Assembly: GCA_030619415.1 (NCBI GenBank) | Contig: JAUXBM010000011.1 | Coordinates: 1-14,794 of the forward strand | DNA: 14,794 bases | Source: Chlorobiota bacterium | GTDB taxonomy: Bacteria > Bacteroidota > Bacteroidia > Bacteroidales > F082 | Reading direction: 5' to 3' | Part shown: one piece after another, positions 7,288-13,678 of the stretch | How the letters are laid out: each line of letters starts with the position of its first letter | Position numbering within the stretch: position 1 is the first letter of the stretch | The notes under the pieces: model-generated | What the model saw: the letters and a program-made list of their open reading frames with translations, nothing else | What the model was told of the DNA's origin: nothing | Databases searched by the model: none | Made by a program: the position numbers and the translations under genes

Positions 7288-7309
7288 TTGTCTTTTATTA
7301 TTATGAATG

Positions 7310-8359
7310 CTATATAATCAGCATCGCATCACCGTAGGTAAAGAACTTGTATTTCTTCTTCATGGCTATCGCATATACTTCCTTGGTGAAATCGTAACCG
7401 AGGTATGCTGAGACCATCATCAACATGGGAGACATGGGCATGTGGAAATTGGTAATCATTGCATCAGCTGTTTTAAATTTGTACGGCGGGAAAATGAATT
7501 TGTTCGTCCAGCCTGTATATGGTTTAATCTTCCCGGTTATGGAAACCCCCGATTCGAGGGCTTTCATGCTGGTGGTACCAACAGCACATACGCGATGTTT
7601 ATTTTCAAAAGCCCGGTTGATTGTATCAGCCGTTTTTTGATTGATAAACATCTCTTCTGAATCTACTTTGTGTTTGGTGAGGTCTTCCACCTCTATCGGC
7701 CTAAAATTACCAAGGCCGGTGTGTAGTGTTACTGCAGCAAAATTGATTCCAACGATTTCAAGTCGTTTCATTAACTCCCTCGAAAAGTGCATCCCGGCAG
7801 TAGGTGCTGCAACGGCTCCTTCGTGTTTTGCATAAATAGTCTGGTATCTTTCATCGTCCAGTGGTTCAATCGGACGTTCATGTACTCTAGGCAGGGGTGT
7901 TTCTCCCAACGACTGAATGGTCTTTTTAAATTCTTCGTAAGGGCCGTCAAAAAGGAATCTTAGCGTTCTTCCACGCGAAGTTGTATTATCAATAACCTCG
8001 GCTACCAATGCTTCATCTTCACCAAAATAAAGTTTATTGCCAATTCTGATTTTCCTTGCAGGATCAACTAAAACGTCCCAAAGACGTGTTTCCCGGTTGA
8101 GTTCGCGCAAAAGAAATACCTCGATTTTGGCGCCGGTTTTTTCTTTTTCGCCATAAAGCCGAGCAGGAAACACTTTGGTATTATTGATAACGAACACATC
8201 GCCATCAGAAAAATAATCCATAATATCCTTGAAAACCTTGTGCTCGATTGTTTTCTCTTTCCGGTTAATAACCATTAACTTCGATTCATCCCTGTTTTCA
8301 TATGGATGATCAGCAATTAGCTTTTTGGGAAGTTCGTATTTAAATTGTGATAATTTCAT
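7310..8359 (-). CDS. queA: S-adenosylmethionine:tRNA ribosyltransferase-isomerase
   Basis: Makes epoxyqueuosine in the anticodon wobble position of GUN tRNAs by transferring and isomerising the ribosyl group of S-adenosylmethionine onto preQ1-modified tRNA. The 349-residue length and motif order fit Que[88 protein letters not shown] and [18 protein letters not shown]. Some normally strong positions differ: GLGNF rather than GLGTF, and PMSPML where relatives usually have PKSTLL or PRSTLL. The start is the ATG at 8359, since [11 protein letters not shown] matches the usual QueA beginning; the frame continues 12 codons further to a TTG with no similarity. It has its own likely promoter (8442-8472), a leader of about 75 nt with two hairpins, and a terminator behind it, so it is probably monocistronic although it follows truB. 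Confidence 0.95.
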   Translation of the reverse strand: MKLSQFKYELPKKLIADHPYENRDESKLMVINRKEKTIEHKVFKDIMDYFSDGDVFVINNTKVFPARLYGEKEKTGAKIEVFLLRELNRETRLWDVLVDPARKIRIGNKLYFGEDEALVAEVIDNTTSRGRTLRFLFDGPYEEFKKTIQSLGETPLPRVHERPIEPLDDERYQTIYAKHEGAVAAPTAGMHFSRELMKRLEIVGINFAAVTLHTGLGNFRPIEVEDLTKHKVDSEEMFINQKTADTINRAFENKHRVCAVGTTSMKALESGVSITGKIKPYTGWTNKFIFPPYKFKTADAMITNFHMPMSPMLMMVSAYLGYDFTKEVYAIAMKKKYKFFTYGDAMLII

Positions 8360-8384
8360 TGAGTTGTAAGTGCTTTGTTTACAA

Positions 8385-8424
8385 AAAGATAACAATATCT
8401 TTAGGGGATTTGTTCATTTCCCCT
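8385..8424 (-). promoter_or_regulatory. Two adjacent hairpins in the queA leader
   Basis: In the predicted 5' untranslated RNA of queA an AGGGGA/TCCCCT hairpin (8403-8424, 10-nt loop) is followed at once by AAAGATA-TTGT-TATCTTT (8385-8402), then TTGT. The second is an A/U-rich stem with a short T-tail, resembling a weak attenuator. I do not see the conserved core of a preQ1 riboswitch. A regulatory role is inference only. Confidence 0.3.
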
Positions 8425-8441
8425 CACCACTAAAAAGCGTG

Positions 8442-8472
8442 CAAAAGTACGAAAAATCTAGCAGATAGTCAA
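8442..8472 (-). promoter_or_regulatory. Bacteroidota-type promoter for queA
   Basis: On the minus strand a TTG (complement of 8470-8472) is followed after 20 nt by TACTTTTG (complement of 8442-8449), an exact TAnnTTTG -7 box. Transcription would begin near 8436, giving a leader of roughly 75 nt. Confidence 0.6.
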
Positions 8473-8507
8473 GTAAAATTTAATAAAATTCTGAAAATGA
8501 GGCAACT

Positions 8508-8543
8508 AATAAGTATATCTTGTGTCGAATCAAGTAGCTTATT
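8508..8543 (-). terminator. Imperfect hairpin downstream of truB
   Basis: AATAAG (8508-8513) and CTTG (8519-8522) pair with CAAG (8531-8534) and CTTATT (8538-8543), leaving an asymmetric internal loop and an 8-nt apical loop. It lies 40 nt past the truB stop, before the queA promoter. No T-run follows on the minus strand, so termination is only possible. Confidence 0.25.
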
Positions 8544-8582
8544 TTATTACCTCGCTCCCCTTTAGCTCCAGACGTATAAATT

Positions 8583-9290
8583 TCAAATTGCTAATTGATC
8601 AATGATCATTTTTTTAAACCCCTCAATTGTATAGGCATCTTTCACACTATATTCCCCGATTTGCGTTCTTCTCAAATCAGTCATATAAGCACCATTATTA
8701 AGCACTTTTCCAAAATCATCGACGAGTGATCGTATGTAAGTCCCTTTGCTGCAAGTAACGGTAAAATCAACGTGTGGCAGGTCAATATTATGAAGCTGGA
8801 AATCATGAATGGTTACTTTTCTTGATTTCATTTTCACCTCGGTGTTTTTCCGTGCATATTCAAATGCTCTTTTCCCTTCTATTTTAATGGCTGAATATAT
8901 CGGTGGTATCTGGTTGATCTCCCCAATAAACTGCTGACGTGCTAGCTCGATATCATGAGGTGTAAGGTGGCTGATATCAAAAGTCTGGTCAGGTTCCGTT
9001 TCTTTATCAAATGAAGGCGTAGTAGCACCCATCAACAAACTGCCAACATATACTTTATCCATACCCTGGTACGAATCAACTTCTTTCGTTTTTTTTCCGG
9101 TGCAGATAATCAGAAGTCCTGTTGCCAGTGGATCCAGCGTACCGGCATGTCCAACCTTCAGTTTCTTAATGTTGTACATTTTCCGAATAAATGAGCGCAA
9201 GAAATTCACTGCATCAAAGGAAGTCCACTCCAAAGGTTTATCGATCAGCAATACCTGGCCATTCAGGAAATCTTCAGCCGTTAAATTCAT
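8583..9290 (-). CDS. truB: tRNA pseudouridine-55 synthase
   Basis: Isomerises U55 in the T-loop of elongator tRNAs to pseudouridine; TruB also acts as a tRNA folding chaperone. The 235-residue protein opens with GQVLLIDKPLEWTSFDAV, and the catalytic motif GHAGTLDPLATGLL places the nucleophilic aspartate at D53. Further family motifs are QIPPIYSAIKIEGKRAFEYAR and CSKGTYIRSLVDDFG. It is shorter than E. coli TruB (314 aa) and lacks most of the C-terminal PUA domain, as is common in this phylum. The start ATG lies 3 nt after the uppP stop, so it is almost certainly expressed with uppP. Confidence 0.95.
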   Translation of the reverse strand: MNLTAEDFLNGQVLLIDKPLEWTSFDAVNFLRSFIRKMYNIKKLKVGHAGTLDPLATGLLIICTGKKTKEVDSYQGMDKVYVGSLLMGATTPSFDKETEPDQTFDISHLTPHDIELARQQFIGEINQIPPIYSAIKIEGKRAFEYARKNTEVKMKSRKVTIHDFQLHNIDLPHVDFTVTCSKGTYIRSLVDDFGKVLNNGAYMTDLRRTQIGEYSVKDAYTIEGFKKMIIDQLAI

Positions 9291-9293
9291 CGA

Positions 9294-10097
9294 TTAGAAT
9301 AGAAAAGAATAAAAAAGGGCAATACTACCCACAATAAAGCAGTAGTATGCGAAATATTTCAATTTTGCATTTTTAACCAGGCTTATCATCCATTGGCAAG
9401 CAAATAAACCTGAAATGAAGGCAGCAATAAAACCGATAATAAGTGCAAGGTTTGAAATGTCTATATCGCGACCTCCTGATTCGACAATTTCCTTTACGTC
9501 GAGTGTCATTTTCCCTATTATCAATGGCAGCACCATTAAAAATGAAAAACGGGCAGCTTTTTCCCGATCGATACCAAGCATCACCGAGGTTGAAATGGTA
9601 GCGCCTGAACGGCTAATGCCCGGTAAAATTGCGATAGCCTGAGCTATACCAATAATGAAAGCATTGCGTGGAGTTATACTTTTTTTTGTATTCTTTGCCA
9701 TGTCGGCGAGGTACAGTAACAGGCTTGTAATGATCAACATGGCACCAACCAGTAACGTCTGGTTATTGAAAAGTTGTGTGATTTGTTCCTCGAAAACGAT
9801 ACCAATTATGGCAGCCGGGATCATTGAAATAATTATATTAACGACAAATTTTGTCTGCCAGTTCCAATTAAATTCAAACAACCCTCTGGTGATTTCAAAA
9901 ATATCTTTTCTGAAAACCACCAGGGTACTCAATGCTGTTCCGCCATGAACAATTACATCAAAAACAAGGCTGTCGCTGGCAGCAAGTTTTAAATTAAATA
10001 GTGCTTTTCCAAGCTCAAGATGTCCGCTGCTACTAACAGGAAGAAATTCGGTGAGGCCCTGGACCAGGCCTAAGATCAGTGCTTCAATCCAACTCAT
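9294..10097 (-). CDS. uppP: Undecaprenyl-diphosphate phosphatase (BacA/UppP family)
   Basis: Integral inner-membrane phosphatase that converts undecaprenyl diphosphate to the monophosphate carrier used for peptidoglycan and surface glycans; extra copies give bacitracin resistance. The 267-residue length is normal and about eight hydrophobic segments are visible. The first signature reads QGLTEFLPVSSSGHLE, with Q13-E17 forming the (E/Q)xxxE motif and H26 following the serine cluster. The second reads LPGISRSGAT with R163. Both catalytic motifs are intact. It lies 22 nt downstream of the DUF3098 gene and 3 nt upstream of truB, as part of the envelope block led by ftsX. Confidence 0.96.
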   Translation of the reverse strand: MSWIEALILGLVQGLTEFLPVSSSGHLELGKALFNLKLAASDSLVFDVIVHGGTALSTLVVFRKDIFEITRGLFEFNWNWQTKFVVNIIISMIPAAIIGIVFEEQITQLFNNQTLLVGAMLIITSLLLYLADMAKNTKKSITPRNAFIIGIAQAIAILPGISRSGATISTSVMLGIDREKAARFSFLMVLPLIIGKMTLDVKEIVESGGRDIDISNLALIIGFIAAFISGLFACQWMISLVKNAKLKYFAYYCFIVGSIALFYSFLF

Positions 10098-10119
10098 TTA
10101 CAAAAGGTGGGGTGATGAT

Positions 10120-10389
10120 TTACGATTTTGATTTGGGTCGTTTCATGATGGCAAATATTTCGATAATATAACCAGTCAGTATTAAAATAGGAGCCAGTGT
10201 CAGACGCTGGAAATTAAACAATGATTCACTAAAAACTGCAGGATCATCCGATCCTCCGCCAATCATTAAAAGAAAACCGACCAGCATGACCACAAGCCCA
10301 ATAAGTACCAGGATATAATTTTGCTTTCCGAAAGCAAATTGCGCGCCTTCTTCACTTGCCTTTTTCTGTGTTTGATTTGTAGCCATCAT
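10120..10389 (-). CDS. DUF3098 family small membrane protein
   Basis: An 89-residue protein with a hydrophilic, Lys/Gln-rich N-terminus (MMATNQTQKK), the motif FAFGKQNY just before the first membrane helix (about 22-43), a short loop with GGGSDDP and FNFQRLTLAP, a second helix (about 63-83) and a basic end (KRPKSKS). Two helices with both ends probably in the cytoplasm match DUF3098, a Bacteroidota family of unknown function normally found between ftsX and uppP. The start is one of two adjacent ATGs (10389 or 10386); a longer frame to a TTG would run through the promoter-like site and is rejected. The position suggests a role in envelope assembly or division, but nothing in the sequence shows one. 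Confidence 0.85.
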   Translation of the reverse strand: MMATNQTQKKASEEGAQFAFGKQNYILVLIGLVVMLVGFLLMIGGGSDDPAVFSESLFNFQRLTLAPILILTGYIIEIFAIMKRPKSKS

Positions 10390-10401
10390 TTTATTTTTGG
10401 G

Positions 10402-10429
10402 CAAAAGTAAATGAAAAAATAACAATCAA
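10402..10429 (-). promoter_or_regulatory. Possible promoter for DUF3098-uppP-truB
   Basis: On the minus strand TTG (complement of 10427-10429) and, 17 nt later, TACTTTTG (complement of 10402-10409), an exact TAnnTTTG box 12 nt before the DUF3098 ATG. The TTG overlaps the ftsX stop. It implies the block can be expressed separately from ftsX. Confidence 0.45.
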
Positions 10430-11310
10430 CCATATAGTTTGTCGGAATTTAGATTGAGGTATTTTTTCACACCAAAAAGTGTTGATAAACCGGCAACCAG
10501 CATGCCCAATACCAGGACAAAAACATAAAGAATGAATAACATCTCGTAGCTTGACAAAACTGCGAGTTCCGGTATATTTCGCCAAAAAGCAGTGATTACC
10601 CCTGTTAAAAGAAGTAAGGCAATTAGTGCACTGATGATCCCCTGCATGATTCCTTTCCAAACAAATGGTCTGCGAATAAATGCCTCCGTAGCGCCAACGA
10701 GTTGCATACTTCTGATAATAAAACGTTTTGAGTAAACCGAAAGTCGAATGGTGTTGTTAATCAATGCCACAGCAATAAATAACAATAGCCCGCTAAAGAT
10801 CAATAAAATAAAACTGATTTTACGCAGGTTTTTATTTATCAGGTGAACCAGCGATTTCTGGTAATATATTTCCTTAACAGCTTTATGGCTCATAATATAA
10901 TCCTGAATTACAGCCAGGCTGTCGTTGTTGGCCCACTCGGCATAAAATCGAACATCGATTGAAGGCAACAGTGGATTGTCTTCATCTCCCAGAAATCCGA
11001 TAAAATCCTCACCCAATGCATCGGAAAGTCTTTTGGTAGCCTCCTTTTTGGTGATATATTCTGTGGTTTTTACATAGGGTTTGGTATCCAGCATTTTTTG
11101 CAGATAAACGATATCGGCCTCTTTGGAGCCAGGCTTCATAATAATTTCAAAACCGATATTTTCCTTGATATACCTTGAAAGGCTATTGGCGTGGATAACG
11201 ACCAAACCCAGAAATCCCAGCATAAATAAAACCAGCGTAATACTGATTATCGACGTAACATAGGAACTGTTAACCCTCCGCTGATAATATGTGTCATCAT
11301 TTCTGGCCAT
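10426..11310 (-). CDS. ftsX: Cell division protein FtsX (permease-like)
   Basis: Inner-membrane partner of the ATPase FtsE. The FtsEX complex is an ABC-like mechanotransmitter that activates peptidoglycan hydrolases at the septum. The 294-residue protein has an N-terminal cytoplasmic segment (MARNDDTYYQRRVNSSY), a first helix about 18-40, a periplasmic domain about 45-160 and three helices near 163-185, 217-240 and 255-280, the four-helix FtsX/FtsX_ECD layout. VGATEAFIRRPF before the third helix is a recognisable FtsX motif. ftsE is not in the window; in many Bacteroidota it is encoded elsewhere. ATG 11310 is chosen because MARND resembles relatives; extending to the TTG at 11322 would put the -7 box inside the gene. 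The DUF3098 gene follows after 36 nt. Confidence 0.92.
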   Translation of the reverse strand: MARNDDTYYQRRVNSSYVTSIISITLVLFMLGFLGLVVIHANSLSRYIKENIGFEIIMKPGSKEADIVYLQKMLDTKPYVKTTEYITKKEATKRLSDALGEDFIGFLGDEDNPLLPSIDVRFYAEWANNDSLAVIQDYIMSHKAVKEIYYQKSLVHLINKNLRKISFILLIFSGLLLFIAVALINNTIRLSVYSKRFIIRSMQLVGATEAFIRRPFVWKGIMQGIISALIALLLLTGVITAFWRNIPELAVLSSYEMLFILYVFVLVLGMLVAGLSTLFGVKKYLNLNSDKLYG

Positions 11311-11319
11311 AACTGAAAG

Positions 11320-11327
11320 CAAAATTA
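11320..11327 (-). promoter_or_regulatory. -7 box of a likely ftsX promoter
   Basis: Minus-strand TAATTTTG, an exact TAnnTTTG box, ends 9 nt before the ftsX ATG, so the leader would be only a few nucleotides. I see no TTG at the usual -33 distance. Confidence 0.4.
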
Positions 11328-11382
11328 GTGATTTAGAATAAGAGAAAGAAAAGCAATCACAAATCAGATATTGAAAAGACCA

Positions 11383-12342
11383 TCAATTTTTTGGGCCATT
11401 CAATTGTTCACCAATTTTTTCAAGCATCACTTTCGTCATTTTATCAAGATCATATTCAGTTTTCATCCCCCAGTCTTTTTGCGCGATACTGTCGTCGATA
11501 CTTGCCGGCCAGCTGTCAGCGATCGCCTGTCTGAAATCGGGTTTGTAGGTAGTTGAAAAGTTGGGTAAATACTTTTTGATACTTTGATGCAGTTCTTCAG
11601 CCGTGAATGAAATTCCGGCCATATTATAGCTACTTCTTAAAGATAAGTGATCACTTCCAACATCCATGAGGCGTAATGTATTTTCAATGGCATCATCCAT
11701 AAACATCATCGGAAGTGCCGTATCGGCAGAAACAAAACATTCGTAGCTGCCCTTTTTGATGGCTTCAAAATATATTTCAACGGCATAATCAGTTGTACCT
11801 CCACCGGGTTCTGTTTTATAGCTGATCAGTCCGGGGTAGCGAACACTTCTGAAATCAATACCATAGCGATGGCAGTAATATTCTCCCCACCGCTCGCCGG
11901 CAAGTTTTGAAATGCCATAAACAGTATTTGGTTCCATTACTGTTAATTGGGGCGTGTTATGACGGGGAGTAGTAGGTCCAAAAACAGCGATAGAACTGGG
12001 CCAAAAAAGTTTCTTGGCGTCTGATTGGCGTGCAGCTTCCAGTGTATTCATCAAAGCTTTCATATTGATATCCCATGCCTGGAGGGGAATTTTTTCGGCA
12101 TTGCCCGAAAGCACAGCGGCCAGGTTATACACCTGGGTTATATTATGTCGGACCAGAAAATGCAACAGGTTTCTATAATCGAGGACATCCAGGATTTGAA
12201 AAGGCCCGCCATTTCTTATTTCATCCGGTGGATTTTTAATATCTGTGGCAAATACATTTACATTCCCGAATTTTTTGCGCAGGGCCAATACCAATTCCGA
12301 ACCAATCTGTCCTGAACTCCCAATAACCAGTACTCTTTCCAT
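11383..12342 (-). CDS. L-threonine 3-dehydrogenase, SDR (epimerase-like) type
   Basis: Extended short-chain dehydrogenase of 319 residues, most like the NAD-dependent threonine dehydrogenases of animals and psychrophilic Flavobacterium, which oxidise L-threonine to 2-amino-3-ketobutyrate; it is unrelated to the zinc-dependent E. coli Tdh. The Rossmann loop GSSGQIG spans 8-14, and D34 at the end of the second strand favours NAD over NADP. Catalytic residues are S116/S117 in WPSSIAVFGP and Y142/K146 in VYGISK. Diagnostic for this subgroup are the segments FGPTTPRHNTP, RSVRYPGLIS, EPGGGTTDYAVEIYFEA and LPMMFMDDA. The usual partner, 2-amino-3-ketobutyrate CoA ligase, is not in the window. It is often annotated only as an epimerase/dehydratase. 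It is divergent from the acyltransferase-like gene at 12474, with 131 bp between the starts, and has its own -7 box. A reductase role in sphingolipid synthesis is a less likely alternative. Confidence 0.85.
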   Translation of the reverse strand: MERVLVIGSSGQIGSELVLALRKKFGNVNVFATDIKNPPDEIRNGGPFQILDVLDYRNLLHFLVRHNITQVYNLAAVLSGNAEKIPLQAWDINMKALMNTLEAARQSDAKKLFWPSSIAVFGPTTPRHNTPQLTVMEPNTVYGISKLAGERWGEYYCHRYGIDFRSVRYPGLISYKTEPGGGTTDYAVEIYFEAIKKGSYECFVSADTALPMMFMDDAIENTLRLMDVGSDHLSLRSSYNMAGISFTAEELHQSIKKYLPNFSTTYKPDFRQAIADSWPASIDDSIAQKDWGMKTEYDLDKMTKVMLEKIGEQLNGPKN

Positions 12343-12369
12343 TAGTAGTTATGTTTTAATTACTGCCAA

Positions 12370-12377
12370 CAAAAGTA
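12370..12377 (-). promoter_or_regulatory. -7 box upstream of the threonine dehydrogenase gene
   Basis: Minus-strand TACTTTTG matches TAnnTTTG exactly, 27 nt before the ATG at 12342. No clear -33 TTG is visible at 17-21 nt. Confidence 0.45.
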
Positions 12378-12441
12378 TAAAAACGAACGATTTAATGAGT
12401 TTAAATAACAACTCAAAGGTTATTAATTAAACGGAAAAAAT

Positions 12442-12449
12442 TACTTTTG
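12442..12449 (+). promoter_or_regulatory. -7 box upstream of the YghO/BcerS-like gene
   Basis: TACTTTTG, an exact TAnnTTTG box, ends 24 nt before the ATG at 12474 and argues against starting the gene at the TTG at 12447. It faces the divergent box at 12370-12377, 64 bp away. No clear -33 TTG is seen. Confidence 0.45.
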
Positions 12450-12473
12450 TCGATAACCGTTCAATCATATGAT

Positions 12474-13586
12474 ATGATCCTTCTTAAAGAGGTCGTTTCG
12501 GCCAAAGATTACAAGCATTTTGTCGACTTTCCTTATAAACTTTATAAGGATAACAGCTATTGGATACCACCAATCAAGAAAGAAGAAGTAAAAATCCTTA
12601 AACCAGAAACCAACCCCGCATTTAAATTTTGTGTAGCTAAATTCTGGACAGCCTGGAACGACAATAAGTGCGTTGGCAGAATAGGTGCCATCATCAACCA
12701 CGATTACAATAAAAAAATTGGAAAAAAGATTGGCCGGTTTTCAAGAGTTGAATTTATTGATGATCAGGAAGTTTCGGCCAAGATGTTTGAAACAGCCGAA
12801 AAATGGTTGAAGGAAAAAGGGATGGAAGCTGTTCATGGACCGCTGGGATTCACCAATTTTGATAACCAGGGTTTGCTCATCGAAGGGTTTGACTACCTAC
12901 CGTCTATTGCATCAGTAATGCACTTCCCTTATTACCAAAAACACATCGAAGACCTTAATTATCGAAAAGAAATTGATTGGGTGGAGTTCAGGCTGAAAAT
13001 TGAAGCAGTACCTGAAAAAGCTGTCCGCCTGGCCGAAATTATTAAAAAACGCAACAACCTGGAGGTCATTCATTTTAAAGATAAGAACGATTTTCAAACT
13101 TACCTGAAAGATGTTTTCCATTTATTGAATAAAGCGTTTTCGGAACTCCCGTTCGTGACGGAGTTTTCGGATGAAATGATTGATTTTTCTGCCAAAAAAT
13201 ACATCCAGGTTTTAGCACCTAAATATGTTAAAGTGATCAAAAAGGATGGAAAGATGGTCGCATTTATTATTGGCTTACCCAGCTTATCGAAGGCAATGCA
13301 AAAAGCCAACGGCAGTATGTTTCCGTTTGGTTTTTACCATATTCTCCAGGCACTCAAGCATCCCGATGATATGGATTTATTGCTCACCGGCGTTGATCCA
13401 CACTACCAAAAATTGGGCTTGCCTGCTATTTTGATCAATGAACTACAAAAGGCGATGATTGAAAACGGCGTTAAATATGTGGAGACTACCGGCATGTTTG
13501 AAACCAACATGAAAGGTGCCACACACTGGAAAAATTACGACCACATCCAGCACAAAAGGCGCCGATGTTTCATCAAAGATTTGTAA
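12474..13586 (+). CDS. YghO/BcerS-like GNAT-type acyltransferase (function unproven)
   Basis: A 370-residue soluble protein resembling the YghO-like family found widely in Bacteroidota and usually annotated as a GNAT acetyltransferase or hypothetical protein. Visible signatures are WIPPIKKEE near 31-39, an internal GPLGFTNFDNQGLLIEGFD block near 122-140, and a C-terminal GNAT-like region with LLTGVDPHYQKLGLPAIL (about 302-319), close to the V-x-P-x-Y-x-x-x-G acyl-CoA-binding motif. The family includes the bacterial ceramide synthase bCerS of Caulobacter, so N-acylation of a long-chain amine or amino acid is possible, but substrate and reaction are inferred only. No membrane helices or signal peptide are seen. 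ATG 12474 is chosen because the -7 box overlaps the alternative TTG start. It stands alone: divergent from the dehydrogenase and 92 bp upstream of cysS, which has its own -7 box. Confidence 0.75.
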   Translation: MILLKEVVSAKDYKHFVDFPYKLYKDNSYWIPPIKKEEVKILKPETNPAFKFCVAKFWTAWNDNKCVGRIGAIINHDYNKKIGKKIGRFSRVEFIDDQEVSAKMFETAEKWLKEKGMEAVHGPLGFTNFDNQGLLIEGFDYLPSIASVMHFPYYQKHIEDLNYRKEIDWVEFRLKIEAVPEKAVRLAEIIKKRNNLEVIHFKDKNDFQTYLKDVFHLLNKAFSELPFVTEFSDEMIDFSAKKYIQVLAPKYVKVIKKDGKMVAFIIGLPSLSKAMQKANGSMFPFGFYHILQALKHPDDMDLLLTGVDPHYQKLGLPAILINELQKAMIENGVKYVETTGMFETNMKGATHWKNYDHIQHKRRRCFIKDL

Positions 13587-13654
13587 TCGGAAATTAGAAA
13601 CAGCTATTTTATTGCCCTGATTTTTCCATTCCCTCCAATACTTTTCAAAATTCT

Positions 13655-13662
13655 TAATTTTG
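13655..13662 (+). promoter_or_regulatory. -7 box upstream of cysS
   Basis: TAATTTTG fits TAnnTTTG exactly and ends 16 nt before the first cysS ATG. A second, imperfect copy (TACTTTTC) lies at 13639-13646. No clear -33 element is visible. Confidence 0.45.
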
Positions 13663-13678
13663 CATTTTAAATATTTCA

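Noticed and set aside
8360-8440. preQ1 riboswitch in front of queA
   Set aside because: The leader has hairpins, but I could not find the conserved preQ1-I or preQ1-II loop and tail sequences.
11383-12342. UDP-glucose 4-epimerase
   Set aside because: The SDR fold fits, but the FGPTTPRHNTP and EPGGGTTDYAVEIYFEA segments are those of SDR-type threonine dehydrogenases, and no sugar gene is adjacent.
12469-12480. Alternative ATG at 12469 for the acyltransferase-like gene
   Set aside because: That frame meets TGA two codons later; the ATG at 12474 is in the correct frame.
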